Part shown: in pieces, positions 19,010 to 29,626 of the stretch
Position numbering within the stretch: the stretch's first letter is position 1
Layout of the letters: each line of letters opens with the position of its first letter
Assembly (NCBI RefSeq): GCF_900100305.1
Contig: NZ_FNEY01000004.1
Location: 162,249 to 226,248, forward strand
Direction: 5' to 3'
Length of the DNA stretch: 64,000 bases
From: Paracidovorax citrulli
Lineage (GTDB): Bacteria > Pseudomonadota > Gammaproteobacteria > Burkholderiales > Burkholderiaceae_C
Position numbers and translations under genes: made by a program
Notes under the pieces: model-generated
Databases searched by the model: none
What the model was told of the DNA's origin: nothing
What the model saw: the letters and a program-made list of their open reading frames with translations, nothing else

Positions 19010-19579
19010 ATGACGATTTCCCTGCCCCGAGCTTCCTCTCTCCATTCCCCGATCCTGTCCGCGCCCCCGGGGCCCGTTTCCCCCGCGCGCCGCCGCGCGC
19101 TGTCTGCCGCCGCCGCGGGCGGCGCGGCGCTCTGGCTGCTTTCCGCCTGCGATCCCCAGCGCATCCGCGAACTCGAAGAGGGCGTTTCGACCGAGGCCGA
19201 CGTGCGCGCCCGCTTCGGCGAGCCGGAGCGCATCTGGGACGAGCCCGGCGGCGCGCGCACGCTCGAATACAACCGCCAGCCCGCCGGGCACCAGAACTAC
19301 ATGATCACCATCGGCCCCGACGGCCGCATGAGCGCGCTGCGCCAGGTGCTCGCGCCGCATGTGTTCGAGACGATCGTTCCCGGCATGCTCATGGAGGAGG
19401 TGCGCCGCCGCCTGGGCAAGCCGGCGAAAATGATGACTTTCGAACGCAAGGGCGAAACCGTCTGGGACTGGCGCTGGAACGATGGCGGCAACCAGCCCAT
19501 GGTGTTCAGCGTGACCTTCGACCTCCGCGGCCGCGTGCTGCGCAGCGGCAGCACGGCCGAGCTGCAGGACGGCCGTTGA
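19010..19579 (+). CDS. BamE/SmpA-like outer-membrane lipoprotein
   Basis: 189 residues. An Arg-rich n-region and a hydrophobic stretch are followed by the lipobox LLSAC, with the acylated Cys near residue 47. The mature part carries two copies of a BamE/SmpA-like pattern, VSTEADVRARFGEPERIWDE and MLMEEVRRRLGKPAKMM, which form the small alpha-beta fold used in outer-membrane assembly lipoproteins. It is not BamE itself, whose length and context differ. The long n-region suggests the true start may be a few codons downstream. Confidence 0.8.
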   Translation: MTISLPRASSLHSPILSAPPGPVSPARRRALSAAAAGGAALWLLSACDPQRIRELEEGVSTEADVRARFGEPERIWDEPGGARTLEYNRQPAGHQNYMITIGPDGRMSALRQVLAPHVFETIVPGMLMEEVRRRLGKPAKMMTFERKGETVWDWRWNDGGNQPMVFSVTFDLRGRVLRSGSTAELQDGR

Positions 19580-19682
19580 GCCTGCGCGGTGGAGGTGCCG
19601 CAGCATGGTCGCAAGCCGCTGGCCCGCCGCTTGCATGCCTTCTGCACATCCACTTCTGCACCTCCCGCCGCTCCTGCCTGCC

Positions 19683-20318
19683 ATGCCGTCCACGCCGCCC
19701 GATCCCATTCCGGTTCCCGTTCCTTCGCTACGGCATGGCCGCTACGAGGATGCGCAGGCGCTCTTCGCCGGCACGCTCTTCGTGGCCATGGCGCTGATGC
19801 TGTTCGGGCAGGCGGGTCTGCTCATCGGCAGTACCGCCGGCATCGCCTTCCTGCTGCACTACCTGACGGATATTTCCTTCGGCAAGCTGTTCTTCGCCAT
19901 CAACCTGCCGTTCTACTGGTTCGCCTGGACGCGCATGGGCCGCGAGTTCACCGTGAAGACCTTCCTCAGCGTGGCGCTGCTCTCGGCGCTCACGGAAATG
20001 TTCCCGCACGTGATGCACGTGGATTACCTCGATCCGCTGTTCGCCGCGGTGCTAGGCGGCCTGCTGCTCGGCACGGGCTGCCTGTTCCTCGCGCGGCACA
20101 AGTCCTGCCTGGGCGGTGCCACCATCGTGGCGCTCTACCTGCAGAACCGGCACGGCATGCGCGCGGGCAAGGTGCAGCTGGTCATCGACTGCACCGTGCT
20201 GGCGCTGGCGCTCTTCGTGGTGCCGCCGGAGCGCGTCGGCTACTCCGTGCTGGCGGCCGTGGTGATGGGCGTGTTCCTGTGGATCAGCCACCGGCCCGGA
20301 CGCTACGTGGGCGAGTAG
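19683..20318 (+). CDS. YitT family membrane protein
   Basis: 211 residues with five to six hydrophobic segments and the YitT-type sequence GIAFLLHYLTDISFGKLFFAI followed by INLPFYW and FARHKSCLGG-like loops. This family of small integral membrane proteins is widespread but has no established biochemical role. I chose ATG 19683 over an in-frame ATG 26 codons upstream because the upstream part is low-complexity and lacks homology-like character. It is convergent with the small lipoprotein gene (17 bp). Confidence 0.85.
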   Translation: MPSTPPDPIPVPVPSLRHGRYEDAQALFAGTLFVAMALMLFGQAGLLIGSTAGIAFLLHYLTDISFGKLFFAINLPFYWFAWTRMGREFTVKTFLSVALLSALTEMFPHVMHVDYLDPLFAAVLGGLLLGTGCLFLARHKSCLGGATIVALYLQNRHGMRAGKVQLVIDCTVLALALFVVPPERVGYSVLAAVVMGVFLWISHRPGRYVGE

Positions 20319-20335
20319 GCGCGCCCCGGCCCGCG

Positions 20336-20608
20336 TCAGGAGCCCGGCGCCGGCCGGATCGACTCGCGGATCTGGATGCCGCTGTTGTCCGCGGAGCCGC
20401 CCGTGACCGCATCGGCGGCCATGCCCACGCCCTTGCCGACGATCTTCACCGTACCGATGGCGGCATCGGCCGCGAGGCCCACGGCGCTCGCCGTGACGCC
20501 CACGGCTGTGGTCGCCACGCTGACCGCGGTGCAGCCGGCGAGCAGGGCCAGCGCTGCCGGCAGGGCCAGCCGTAGCAGGGCGGCCGGGCCAGGGGGTAGG
20601 ACGGGCAT
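20336..20608 (-). CDS. small lipoprotein, NF-family type
   Basis: A 90-residue protein with a signal peptide and lipobox (LALLAGC, Cys at about 26), followed by a glycine/alanine/valine-rich repeat-like stretch (AVGVTASAVGLAADAAIGTVKI) and a short polar tail. It starts 11 bp after the metG stop on the same strand and may be co-transcribed with it. No function is assignable; similar Val/Ala-rich lipoproteins occur downstream of metG in related genera as far as I recall. Confidence 0.7.
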   Translation of the reverse strand: MPVLPPGPAALLRLALPAALALLAGCTAVSVATTAVGVTASAVGLAADAAIGTVKIVGKGVGMAADAVTGGSADNSGIQIRESIRPAPGS

Positions 20609-20619
20609 GGCCGGTCCGA

Positions 20620-22740
20620 TCAGCGCACCCGCATGCCGGGCGTCGCCCCCGGCCACGGATTCAGCACGTGGATGCCCGGATGCGCCTTCTCGTCGCCATG
20701 GCTGGCGGCGAGCACCATGCCCTCGCTGACGCCGAACTTCATCTTGCGCGGCGCGAGGTTGGCGACCATCACCGTCAGCTTGCCCACGAGTTCCTCGGGG
20801 CGGTAGGCGCTCGCGATGCCGGAGAAGACGTTGCGGTGGCGGCCTTCGCCCACGTCGAGCGTGAGGCGCAGCAGCTTGGTGGAGCCCTCGACCGGCTCGC
20901 AGTTCACGATCAGCGCGATGCGCAGGTCGATCTTCGCGAAGTCGTCGATGGTGATGGTGGGGGCGATGTGCTCGCCGCCGGGGGCCTCTGTGGCGGCACC
21001 GGCCGCGGCACTGGCTTCGGCCGCCGCGTTCGCGGCAGGCGCGGCAGGAGCCGCAGCGGCCGCCGGTACCTCGAACAGCGCTTCGAGCTGCTTGATGTCC
21101 ACGCGCTGCATCAGGTGCTGGTAGGCGCCGATGGCGTGGCCTTCGCCCAGCAGGGCGGGCGCATCGGCGAAGGTAAGGGGCTGGACGTTCAGGAACGCCT
21201 CCACCTGCGCCGCCAGCGCCGGCAGCACGGGCTTGAGGTAGAGCGTGAGCAGGCGGAAGGCCTCGATGCAGGTGGTGCAGGCGGCCTGCAGCGCGGCCTC
21301 CTGGCCTTCCTGCTTGGCGAGTTCCCAGGGCTTGCGCGCATCCACGTACTCGTTCACGCGGTCGGCCAGAAGCATGGTTTCGCGCACGGCGCGGGCGGTG
21401 TCGCGCCGCTCGTAGGCCTCGGCGATGGCGCCGGCCTGGGCGCGCAGGGCCTCCAGCAGCGCCGCGCCGTCGGCATCGGGCGCGCCGAGCCGGCCGCCGA
21501 AGCGCTTGGTGAGGAAGCCCGCGGCGCGGCTCGCGATGTTCACGAACTTGCCGATCAGGTCGCTGTTGACCCGCGCCATGAAGTCCTCGGCGTTGAAGTC
21601 GATGTCCTCGTTGCGGCCGTTGAGCTTGGCCGCGAGGTAGTAGCGCAGCCACTCGGCGTTCATCCCCAGGCCCAGGTACTTCAGCGGGTCGAGCCCCGTG
21701 CCGCGGCTCTTGCTCATCTTCTCGCCGTTGTTCACGGTGAGGAAACCGTGCACGAACACCGCGTCCGGTGTCTTGCGGCCGCTGAACTTCAGCATCGCGG
21801 GCCAGAACAGCGTGTGGAAGGTGACGATGTCCTTGCCGATGAAGTGGACCTGCTCCAGCTGCGGGTCGGCCACGTAGTCGTCGTAGCTCTGGCCGCGCTT
21901 TTCCAGCAGGTTCTTGAGCGAGGCGAGGTAGCCCACGGGCGCGTCCAGCCAGACGTAGAAGTACTTGCCCGGCGCGTCGGGGATCTCGATGCCGAAGTAG
22001 GGCGCGTCGCGGCTGATGTCCCAGTCGCCCAGGCCTTCGCTGGTGGTGCCGTCGGGGTTGGTGCGCACCGAGAACCATTCCTTGACCTTGTTGGCCACCT
22101 CGGGCTGCAGGCGGCCGTCCTGTGTCCATTCCTGCAGGAAGGCCACGCAGCGCGGGTCGGAGAGCTGGAAGAAGAAGTGGTCGGAGCTTTTCAGCACCGG
22201 CTTGGCGCCGGAGAGGGCGGAGTAGGGCTCGATCAGGTCGGTGGGCGCGTACACCGCGCCGCAGTTCTCGCAGTTGTCGCCGTACTGGTCCCTGGCATGG
22301 CAGCGCGGGCATTCGCCCTTGATGAAGCGGTCCGGCAGGAACATGTTCTTCTCGGGGTCGAAGAACTGCTCGATGGTGCGCGTCTCGATCAGGCCCGCGG
22401 CCTGCAGGTCGCGGTAGATCTGGCGGGCGAGCTCGTGGTTCTCGGGCGCATCCGTGCTGTGCCAGTTGTCGAAGCGGATGTGGAAGCCCTCCAGGTAGGG
22501 CTTGCGGCCGGCGGCGATGTCGGCCACGAACTGCTGCGGCGTCTTGCCGGCCTTCTCGGCGGCGATCATGATCGGCGCGCCGTGCGTGTCGTCCGCGCCG
22601 ACGAAGTTCACCTCGGCGCCCTGCATGCGCTGGAACCGCACCCAGATGTCGGCCTGGATGTATTCCATGATGTGGCCGATGTGGAAGTTGCCGTTGGCGT
22701 ACGGCAGGGCGGTGGTGACGAAGATCTTGCGTGCGGGCAT
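20620..22740 (-). CDS. metG: methionyl-tRNA synthetase
   Basis: Charges tRNA-Met. 706 residues, the long form. The class I HIGH motif appears as HIGH in [10 protein letters not shown] near residue 18. A zinc knuckle [18 protein letters not shown] lies at about 145-162, and KMSKSRGT is in the catalytic C-part. After an Ala-rich linker (about 565-595) comes the EMAP/Trbp111-like tRNA-binding domain beginning [16 protein letters not shown]. The ATG at 22740 is chosen over an in-frame ATG 18 codons upstream because the protein then begins with the conserved [13 protein letters not shown]. Confidence 0.98.
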   Translation of the reverse strand: MPARKIFVTTALPYANGNFHIGHIMEYIQADIWVRFQRMQGAEVNFVGADDTHGAPIMIAAEKAGKTPQQFVADIAAGRKPYLEGFHIRFDNWHSTDAPENHELARQIYRDLQAAGLIETRTIEQFFDPEKNMFLPDRFIKGECPRCHARDQYGDNCENCGAVYAPTDLIEPYSALSGAKPVLKSSDHFFFQLSDPRCVAFLQEWTQDGRLQPEVANKVKEWFSVRTNPDGTTSEGLGDWDISRDAPYFGIEIPDAPGKYFYVWLDAPVGYLASLKNLLEKRGQSYDDYVADPQLEQVHFIGKDIVTFHTLFWPAMLKFSGRKTPDAVFVHGFLTVNNGEKMSKSRGTGLDPLKYLGLGMNAEWLRYYLAAKLNGRNEDIDFNAEDFMARVNSDLIGKFVNIASRAAGFLTKRFGGRLGAPDADGAALLEALRAQAGAIAEAYERRDTARAVRETMLLADRVNEYVDARKPWELAKQEGQEAALQAACTTCIEAFRLLTLYLKPVLPALAAQVEAFLNVQPLTFADAPALLGEGHAIGAYQHLMQRVDIKQLEALFEVPAAAAAPAAPAANAAAEASAAAGAATEAPGGEHIAPTITIDDFAKIDLRIALIVNCEPVEGSTKLLRLTLDVGEGRHRNVFSGIASAYRPEELVGKLTVMVANLAPRKMKFGVSEGMVLAASHGDEKAHPGIHVLNPWPGATPGMRVR

Positions 22741-22841
22741 CGGGAGCGGGCTTTCTGAGGGGAGTGCGGCCCGGGCGGAGGGCTCCGGGCGCAACGGGTG
22801 ATTTTAAGAGCCTCCCCGGTCCGGCGCCGCGCCGGCCGCCG

Positions 22842-24593
22842 TCACCTCCGGCGCAGCAGGTTGGTTTTCGCCAGCTCGACGATCTCGTCGCCCCGGCCGT
22901 TCATCACCGCGCGCGCGGCATACAGGCTGAAGCCCTTCACCTGCGCGGCCTTGATCTTCGGCGGCATCGACAGCTCCATCGGATCCACCCGCACGTCCAC
23001 CAGGGCGGGGCCGTCGTGGGCCAGCGCCCGCACCAGGGCGGGCTCGAGTTCGTCCGAGCGGGCGACGCGCAGGCCCAGGAAGCCCATGCCGTTCGCGATG
23101 GCGCTGAAATCCGGGTTCTGCAGCGCGACGTTGGTGTCCAGGTAGCCTGCGGCTTTCTGCTCCATCTGCACGAAGCCGAGCACGCCGTTGTTGATGAGCA
23201 CGATCTTGATCGGCAGCTTCATCTGCACGGCGGTCAGCATGTCGCCCATCAGCATCGCGAGGCCGCCGTCGCCGGAGATCGACACCACCTGGCGGTCGGG
23301 CCGCACCGCCTGCGCGCCCAGCGCCTGCGGCATCGCGTTGGCCATCGAGCCGTGGTTGAAGGAGCCGAGCAGCCGCCGCCGGCCGTTCATGCGCAGGTAG
23401 CGCGCGGCCCAGATGGCCGGCGTGCCCACGTCGAACGTGAAGACCGCATCGTCGGCAGCCAGCCGGTCGAGCGTGGCCGCCACGAACTGCGGGTGCAGCG
23501 GCTCGTCGCCGGCGCGCGGCGACGCGAGTCCGTCCAGGTCCCTGCGCGCCGCCTGGTAGTGCTCGCGCGCCTTGTCGAGAAAGCCGGTGTCGCGGCCCGG
23601 CTGGATGAGCGGAGCCAGCATGGCGGCGGCCTCGCGCACGTCGGCGACCAGACCCATGCGCAATTGCGCGCGCCGGCCCAGCGCGCCGGGGTCGCGGTCG
23701 ATCTGCACGATGGTCGCATCTTCCGGATAGAAGTCGCGGTACGGAAAGTCCGTGCCCAGCATGAGCAGCGTGTCGCACTCGCGCATCGCGTGGTAGCCGG
23801 ACGAGAAGCCGATCAGGCCGGTCATGCCGACGTCGAACGGGTTGTCCCACTCCATGTGCTCCTTGCCGCGGAAGGCGTGCACGATCGGCGCGGCCAGGGC
23901 CTTCGCCAGGGCCACCACCTCGTCGTGCGCACCGGCCGTGCCGGCGCCGGCCAGGATGGTCACGGCCTCCGAGCCGTTCAGCAGGGCGGCGAGGTCCGCG
24001 AGCGCGGCCGCGTCGGGCAGCAGGCGCGGCAGGGCCGGCGGTGCGAAATCGGGCCGCGCGCCCTCCGGCGCTTCGAGGGTGGACACGTCGCCCGGCAGCA
24101 CGATCACGGCCACGCCGTGGCGGCCGATGGCGGTGCGCATCGCGCGGTGCAGCACCTCGGGCAACTGCTTCGGGTCCTGCACCATCTCGCAGAAATGGCT
24201 GCATTCGCGGAACAGCTCGGTCGGGTGGGTTTCCTGGAAGTACCCCAGGCCGATCTCGCTGGAGGGGATGTGACTGGCGATGGCCAGCACGGGCTGGTGG
24301 TTGCGCTGGCAGTCGTAGAGCCCGTTGATGAGGTGCAGGTTGCCCGGCCCGCAACTGCCCGCGCACACGGCGAGCCGCCCCGTGACCTGGGCCTCGGCGC
24401 CCGCGGCGAAGGCGCCGGCCTCTTCGTGGCGCACGTGCATCCACTCGATGCCGCCGTGCCGGCGCAGGCTGTCGTTGATGGCGTTCAGGCTGTCGCCGGT
24501 GACGCCCCAGATGCGTTGCACGCCGGCATGCGCCAGGGTCTCGACCAGGAGGTCGGCCACCGATTTCGCCTTGGAGGAACCAAAAATGCCCAT
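22842..24593 (-). CDS. poxB: pyruvate dehydrogenase (quinone) / pyruvate oxidase
   Basis: ThDP- and FAD-dependent peripheral membrane enzyme that decarboxylates pyruvate to acetate and passes electrons to ubiquinone. 583 residues. It is collinear with E. coli PoxB, including [11 protein letters not shown], the Glu in [32 protein letters not shown] and [16 protein letters not shown]. The ThDP/Mg motif [11 protein letters not shown] to NNGVLGF is present. The basic tail ([10 protein letters not shown]) resembles the lipid-binding C-terminus. A TAGAAT -10-like element lies 34 bp upstream on the minus strand (24632-24627). Confidence 0.95.
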   Translation of the reverse strand: MGIFGSSKAKSVADLLVETLAHAGVQRIWGVTGDSLNAINDSLRRHGGIEWMHVRHEEAGAFAAGAEAQVTGRLAVCAGSCGPGNLHLINGLYDCQRNHQPVLAIASHIPSSEIGLGYFQETHPTELFRECSHFCEMVQDPKQLPEVLHRAMRTAIGRHGVAVIVLPGDVSTLEAPEGARPDFAPPALPRLLPDAAALADLAALLNGSEAVTILAGAGTAGAHDEVVALAKALAAPIVHAFRGKEHMEWDNPFDVGMTGLIGFSSGYHAMRECDTLLMLGTDFPYRDFYPEDATIVQIDRDPGALGRRAQLRMGLVADVREAAAMLAPLIQPGRDTGFLDKAREHYQAARRDLDGLASPRAGDEPLHPQFVAATLDRLAADDAVFTFDVGTPAIWAARYLRMNGRRRLLGSFNHGSMANAMPQALGAQAVRPDRQVVSISGDGGLAMLMGDMLTAVQMKLPIKIVLINNGVLGFVQMEQKAAGYLDTNVALQNPDFSAIANGMGFLGLRVARSDELEPALVRALAHDGPALVDVRVDPMELSMPPKIKAAQVKGFSLYAARAVMNGRGDEIVELAKTNLLRRR

Positions 24594-24682
24594 CGCCAGG
24601 AACTCCCCGGAAGTTGTGGACGGATCATTCTAGGTACCGCAGTGCCATCGGTGGAAACCCTGGGTGTCGGACGTTTTCGCTT

Positions 24683-25939
24683 TCAGCGGAGAGGCTGCCG
24701 TGCCGGTGCCCGGACCGGCTGGCCCGCGTCGTGCCAGCCGAAAAAGCGGCAGATCTCGGCGCGGCGCGCGAGCGCGTCCTGCCGGCCGAGCGCCATGAGT
24801 TCGCGCGTGTAGCCGGGCTCGAACAGCAGGTAGCTCGCCAGCGCGGCGCCGCGCACGTCCCGCTCGTTGGCGGTCACGCCCAGGGCGCCCAGCAGGGTGC
24901 GAATGGGGGCAGGGAGGTCGCCCACGTGGCGGGCCGCCAGCGCATCCAGGCGCTGCGACGGGGCGATCACCAGCAGCTCCAGGGGCCGCAGCGGGCTGAG
25001 TGCCCGCGCCTCGGGCGGAATCAGCGCCAGGGTCTGGTTGATGCGCTGCGCGCGCTCCACGTCCACCGCCAGGGCATCCAGGAAGATGTTGGACAGCGCA
25101 TGCCCCGCCACCTGGGCCAGCGTCGGGTAAGCCGGCACGGACTCCGTGGACAGGTCGCCGGCCGGCTCGTGCATGCGGCCCGCGCCGATCACCAGCACGC
25201 GGCCGGCCCCGAGGTGGATGGCCGGCGCGATCGGGGCGGACTGGCGCATGGAGCCGTCGCCGAAGAACTGGGTCCTCCCGTCCAGCTCCAGCGCGGTGGC
25301 CGGAAAGACGAACGGAATCGCCGACGAGGCCAGAAGGTGGTCGTGCGTGATGCGACCGCGTGCCGCGCGGCGCTGCTGCCGCTGCCAGGGTGCGAGCGGG
25401 TCGGCGGCCTCGAAGAAGGTGATGTGCTCGCCCGAGGTGTAGCTGGATGCCGTGACGGCCAGCGCCTGCACGTGGCCCGCGCGGATCAGGCGCGGCAGGC
25501 GCGAGAGCGGCACCAGCCGGGAGAGCAGTTCCGCCAGGGGGGCGTTGTCCAGCAGCGAGCGCGGGCGCATCCGCCGCCAGCGGGCCAGCGCCCAGCCCAG
25601 CGAGAGCAGCGTGAGCCAGCGTGCCCCGCTGCGCATCACGCTCAACGAGTCCGCGCGGTACACCTGCTGGGCGTGGAAGTCGCTCCATACGTGGGCGATG
25701 CGCCTCACGGCGCGGTCGAAATGGTCCGCCCCGCAGGCCAGGGCGGCGGCATTGATGGCCCCGGCGGACGTGCCGGTGATGATGGGGAAAGGGTTGGGCT
25801 CGCGCCCGGCCCCGCAGGCCTTGCGCAGGTCGGAAATGGCCTCCAGCACGCCCACCTGGTAGGCCGCGCGCGCGCCGCCGCCCGTGAGCACGAGGCCTGC
25901 CGGGCGCTGCGCGGCGATCCGGGACGGCGCGGCTGCCAT
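24683..25939 (-). CDS. patatin-like phospholipase
   Basis: 418 residues with the Ser-Asp dyad fold of patatins: oxyanion loop GGGARAAYQVG at 20-30, nucleophile elbow GTSAG at 56-60 (Ser58), and the Asp in FGDGSMRQSAP. No signal peptide is visible, so it is probably cytosolic or membrane-associated and not the secreted ExoU type. Substrate unknown; lipid acyl hydrolase activity is inferred from the intact motifs. It lies 15 bp downstream of the Mrr-like gene, same strand, giving a two-gene unit. Confidence 0.9.
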   Translation of the reverse strand: MAAAPSRIAAQRPAGLVLTGGGARAAYQVGVLEAISDLRKACGAGREPNPFPIITGTSAGAINAAALACGADHFDRAVRRIAHVWSDFHAQQVYRADSLSVMRSGARWLTLLSLGWALARWRRMRPRSLLDNAPLAELLSRLVPLSRLPRLIRAGHVQALAVTASSYTSGEHITFFEAADPLAPWQRQQRRAARGRITHDHLLASSAIPFVFPATALELDGRTQFFGDGSMRQSAPIAPAIHLGAGRVLVIGAGRMHEPAGDLSTESVPAYPTLAQVAGHALSNIFLDALAVDVERAQRINQTLALIPPEARALSPLRPLELLVIAPSQRLDALAARHVGDLPAPIRTLLGALGVTANERDVRGAALASYLLFEPGYTRELMALGRQDALARRAEICRFFGWHDAGQPVRAPARQPLR

Positions 25940-25954
25940 GGGAGGGACGACCGT

Positions 25955-26545
25955 TCAGCGGCCCGTGCCGGCCGGGACCTTGAGCAGCAGGGTGGCCAGC
26001 GCGGGACCGTCCAGGAGGTCCAGCCCGTGGCTGCGCGCGAAATCCCGCGCCGCTTCGCTCACGGCGCCCAGTGGCGCGAGGTAGGCGCCCGAGGCGCCGT
26101 CCCGCGCCTGCACCGCGGCCTGCAGTTCGCGCAGGGGCTCCACGCCATGGGTGGCTGCCTTCCAGCGGCGGGCGGCTACCAGCACGGAACGCCCGCCCTT
26201 GTCGAGGCGGAAGTCCGCCGCGCCACCGGTCAGCCGCTGGACGGCGTAGCCCTCGGCAAGCCAGGCACGCTCGAGCCGGTCGGCGAGCAGGCGCCAGGGC
26301 AGGGCACCGGCCTCGTCCAGGGCCGCCTGCAGGCGCGCGGCGCTGGGGGCGTTCCATTGCCGCCAGGCCGCCATGGCGCCCACGCCGACCAGAGGCAGCA
26401 CGCCCACGGCCGCGAACGGCGCCACGTGCGCCGGCAGCAGTGCCCCGCAGGCCAGGGCGATGGCGCCCGCCGCGAGGAAGCTCACCCACCACGGCGAGCG
26501 CAGCAGGATGGCGAAAAGCGAGTTGGGGGCCATCTTCAGTTTCAC
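25955..26545 (-). CDS. membrane protein with Mrr-like (restriction-endonuclease-type) domain
   Basis: 196 residues from a GTG at 26545 (ATG four codons later is the alternative; AGGA lies about 10 nt before the GTG). Two hydrophobic helices occupy residues 8-60. The rest is an Mrr/type IV-like nuclease fold of the kind often annotated in Burkholderiales: DRLERAWLAEGY, ADFRLDK and a strand VLVAARRWKA where active enzymes carry Q-x-K. Here the strand reads A-A-R-R, so catalytic activity is doubtful. It is divergent from apbC. Confidence 0.7.
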   Translation of the reverse strand: MKLKMAPNSLFAILLRSPWWVSFLAAGAIALACGALLPAHVAPFAAVGVLPLVGVGAMAAWRQWNAPSAARLQAALDEAGALPWRLLADRLERAWLAEGYAVQRLTGGAADFRLDKGGRSVLVAARRWKAATHGVEPLRELQAAVQARDGASGAYLAPLGAVSEAARDFARSHGLDLLDGPALATLLLKVPAGTGR

Positions 26546-26689
26546 GGAGCGGCAATCCTCGAAGGCAATGCGGCCATCGGGTGGATGGCGGGCGGGGTGG
26601 CAAAAAAACGCGAACGGCGGCATTGTCCTGCGGCCCGTGAGGGTGGAGGGCAGGGAATAGACTACCCGGCCCCAAGGAGATTTACCGAT

Positions 26690-27781
26690 ATGGCAGTGAC
26701 TGAACAGGCGCTACTCGCGGCGCTCGCGAGCGTACGCGATCCGCACACGGGCAAGGATTTCGTTTCCACGCGCGCGCTGCGCGACCTGCGCATCGACGGC
26801 GGCGCCGTGTCCTTCACCGTGGAGCTGGGCTACCCGGCCCGCAGCCTGGAAGCCGCCCTGGCGGGCGAACTGGAGGCCGCGGCGCGTACCGTGGCGGGGG
26901 TGGAGCGGGTGTCCGCCACCATCGCCACGCGCATCGTGGCGCACGCGGTCCAGCGCGGCGTGCAGGTGCTGCCGCAGGTGCGCAACATCATCGCCGTCGC
27001 CTCGGGCAAGGGCGGGGTGGGCAAGAGCACCACGGCCGCCAACCTCGCCCTCGCGCTGGCGTCCGAGGGCGCTCGCGTGGGCGTGCTCGATGCCGACATC
27101 TACGGCCCCAGCCAGCCGATGATGCTGGGCATCGCGGACCGGCCCGAGAGCGCCGACGGCAAGACCATGGAGCCGCTGCGCAACCACGGCGTGCAGGTGA
27201 TGTCCATCGGCTTCCTGGTGGAACCCGACCAGGCCATGATCTGGCGCGGGCCCATGGCCACCCAGGCGCTGGAGCAACTGCTGCGGCAGACGAACTGGCA
27301 GGACCTGGACTATCTGATCGTGGACATGCCCCCGGGCACGGGCGACATCCAGCTCACCCTCTCGCAGCGCGTGCCCCTCACGGGCGCCGTCATCGTCACC
27401 ACGCCGCAGGACATCGCGCTGCTCGATGCGCGCAAGGGCATCAAGATGTTCGAGAAGGTGGGCGTGCCCATCCTGGGCGTGGTGGAGAACATGGCCGCCC
27501 ACGTCTGCAGCCAGTGCGGGCACGTCGAGCACATCTTCGGCGAGGGCGGCGGCCGCCGCATGGCCGAGGAGAACGGCATGGCCTACCTGGGCGCCCTGCC
27601 GCTGGACCTGCAGATCCGCCTGCAGGCCGACAGCGGCGCCCCCACCGTGGTGGCGGAGCCCGACGGCGAGGTGGCGGACATCTACCGCCGGGTGGCGCGG
27701 GAGGTGGCCGCGAAGGTCGCGGCGCAGGCCAAGGATTTTTCCTCGAAGTTCCCGACCATCGCGGTCAGCAAGGACACCTGA
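26690..27781 (+). CDS. apbC: iron-sulfur cluster carrier protein ApbC/Mrp
   Basis: A P-loop ATPase that binds and delivers [4Fe-4S] clusters. 363 residues: an N-terminal MIP18-like (DUF59) domain (1-85), then the deviant Walker A GKGGVGKS at 106-113, VDMPPGTGD (Walker B) and the cluster-binding CSQCGH motif. It starts at ATG 26690. It is divergent from the Mrr-like gene. The many Fe-S enzymes in the window (NadA, QueE, FdhF-like) are potential clients, but no direct link is shown. Confidence 0.96.
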   Translation: MAVTEQALLAALASVRDPHTGKDFVSTRALRDLRIDGGAVSFTVELGYPARSLEAALAGELEAAARTVAGVERVSATIATRIVAHAVQRGVQVLPQVRNIIAVASGKGGVGKSTTAANLALALASEGARVGVLDADIYGPSQPMMLGIADRPESADGKTMEPLRNHGVQVMSIGFLVEPDQAMIWRGPMATQALEQLLRQTNWQDLDYLIVDMPPGTGDIQLTLSQRVPLTGAVIVTTPQDIALLDARKGIKMFEKVGVPILGVVENMAAHVCSQCGHVEHIFGEGGGRRMAEENGMAYLGALPLDLQIRLQADSGAPTVVAEPDGEVADIYRRVAREVAAKVAAQAKDFSSKFPTIAVSKDT

Positions 27782-27876
27782 TCCGCTGCGCCGTCCCGAC
27801 GTCCGCCATCGCGCCAGTCCCTTCGCAACTCGTCCGTTTGGTAGAAAAAGTCAATTACATCTCATGACCTGATCTA

Positions 27877-27890
27877 TTGACGCGGATCAA
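27877..27890 (+). promoter_or_regulatory. FNR/Anr-like box upstream of the OFA transporter
   Basis: TTGAC-GCGG-ATCAA matches the FNR consensus TTGAT-N4-ATCAA at nine of ten fixed positions. It lies 95 bp before the transporter ATG, in a 203-bp gap that is more AT-rich than its surroundings. A GATATT -10-like element at 27932-27937 would put the box near -61. Oxygen-responsive control of the formate/oxalate block is therefore plausible. Confidence 0.45.
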
Positions 27891-27984
27891 CCGCAGCGTT
27901 GAAACTCCGCGCATCCGGAAAAATGTTTCCAGATATTTCATTGCGCGGAACAAAAGCGGTACTTTTGCTGATCAAGGAGCGGGC

Positions 27985-29613
27985 ATGGCGGACACACGAC
28001 CAGGATTTCTGGACAAGGAGCGGATCATCGCGGGACCGGGTTTCAACCGGTGGCTGGTGCCGCCGGCCGCGCTGGCCATCCACCTGTGCATCGGCATGGC
28101 CTACGGCTTCTCGGTCTTCTGGCTGCCGCTGTCCAAGGCGCTGTCCACCGCCGGCACGGGCGCGGGGGCCTGCCCGAAGGACATGAGCTTCTTCGCCGAG
28201 CTGTTCGCCACGGGTTGCGACTGGCGCGTGGCCACCCTGGGCTGGATGTACACGCTCTTCTTCGTGTTCCTGGGCTGCTCGGCGGCCATCTGGGGCGGCT
28301 GGCTGGAGCGCGCGGGCCCCCGCAAGGCCGGCGTGGTTTCGGCCCTGTGCTGGTGCGGCGGCATGCTGCTGTCGGCGCTGGGCATCCACCTGCACCAGTT
28401 CTGGCTCATGATCCTCGGCTCCGGCGTTATCGGTGGCATCGGGCTGGGCCTGGGCTACATCTCGCCGGTGTCCACCCTCATCAAGTGGTTCCCCGACCGC
28501 CGCGGCATGGCGACCGGCATGGCCATCATGGGCTTCGGCGGCGGCGCGATGATCGGCTCGCCCCTGGCGGTGGACCTCATGAAGATCTTCTCCACCCCGA
28601 CCGACGTCGGCGTGATGCAGACCTTCGTGGTGATGGCGCTGATCTATTTCGTCTTCATGATGGCGGGCGCCCTCGGCTACCGCGTGCCCCCCACCGGCTG
28701 GACGCCGCCGCCGCCCTCGGCCAACGCCATGATCACCCAGCGCCACGTGCACGTGAAGCGCGTCTGGGGCATCCCGCAGTTCTGGCTCGTGTGGATCGTG
28801 CTGTGCATGAACGTGAGCGCGGGCATCGGCGTGATCGGCATGGCCTCGCCCATGCTGCAGGAAGTCTTCGGCGGCTCGCTCATCGATGTGCCCGCGAAGT
28901 TCGGCGAGCTCGACAAGAGCCAGCTCGCCGCCATCGCGGCCGTGGCCGGCGGGTTCACCGCGCTGCTGTCGCTGTTCAACATCGGCGGCCGCTTCTTCTG
29001 GGCCAGCCTTTCCGACAAGCTCGGCCGCAAGATGACCTACGTGGTGTTCTTCGTGCTGGGCGGCCTGCTCTACGCGAGCATCCCGGGCTCCGCCAGCGCG
29101 GGCAGCCAGCTGCTGTTCGTGGGCGCGTTCTGCATCATCCTCTCCATGTACGGCGGCGGCTTCGCCACGGTGCCGGCCTACCTGGCCGACCTGTTCGGCA
29201 CGCAGTTCGTGGGCGCCATCCACGGCCGCCTGCTCACCGCCTGGGCCACTGCCGGCATCCTGGGCCCGGTCGTGGTGAACTACATGCGCGAGTACCAGCT
29301 CGGCCTGGGCATCCCGCGCGAGCAGGTCTACAACCAGACCATGTACATCCTCGTGGGCATGCTGGTGATCGGCCTCATCGCCAACCTGATGGTGCGCCCG
29401 CTGGCGGACAAGTGGTTCATGAGCGACGAGGAACTGGCCCACGAGAAGAAGCTCGCCCACGAGAAGGCCGTGGCGGCCGAGGTGGGCACCGGCACCGGCA
29501 CCGGCGGCACCACCAGCCCGGCGCTGGTCGCCTTCGCCTGGGCCGCCGTGGGCATCCCGCTCGCCTGGGGCATCTACAAGACCTTGGTGAGCGCGGCCAA
29601 GTTCTTCCACTGA
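27985..29613 (+). CDS. OFA-family MFS transporter (oxalate/formate antiporter type)
   Basis: 542-residue inner-membrane carrier with 12 predicted helices and the OFA-type sequence [30 protein letters not shown] and [20 protein letters not shown]. The C-terminus holds an extended tail (EEAEL-like charged part, then a final helix). The family exchanges monocarboxylates such as oxalate, formate or pyruvate; the exact substrate is not readable from sequence. RBS AAGGAG precedes the ATG at 27985. It is followed by a chemoreceptor (13 bp) and an FdhF-like enzyme, so formate or oxalate is a reasonable guess. Confidence 0.85.
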   Translation: MADTRPGFLDKERIIAGPGFNRWLVPPAALAIHLCIGMAYGFSVFWLPLSKALSTAGTGAGACPKDMSFFAELFATGCDWRVATLGWMYTLFFVFLGCSAAIWGGWLERAGPRKAGVVSALCWCGGMLLSALGIHLHQFWLMILGSGVIGGIGLGLGYISPVSTLIKWFPDRRGMATGMAIMGFGGGAMIGSPLAVDLMKIFSTPTDVGVMQTFVVMALIYFVFMMAGALGYRVPPTGWTPPPPSANAMITQRHVHVKRVWGIPQFWLVWIVLCMNVSAGIGVIGMASPMLQEVFGGSLIDVPAKFGELDKSQLAAIAAVAGGFTALLSLFNIGGRFFWASLSDKLGRKMTYVVFFVLGGLLYASIPGSASAGSQLLFVGAFCIILSMYGGGFATVPAYLADLFGTQFVGAIHGRLLTAWATAGILGPVVVNYMREYQLGLGIPREQVYNQTMYILVGMLVIGLIANLMVRPLADKWFMSDEELAHEKKLAHEKAVAAEVGTGTGTGGTTSPALVAFAWAAVGIPLAWGIYKTLVSAAKFFH

Positions 29614-29626
29614 AGGCGAGGCTGGC

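Noticed and set aside
20668..22758. About 700-codon plus-strand frame opposite metG
   Set aside because: A shadow of metG with His/Gln/Val-rich content and no recognisable motif.
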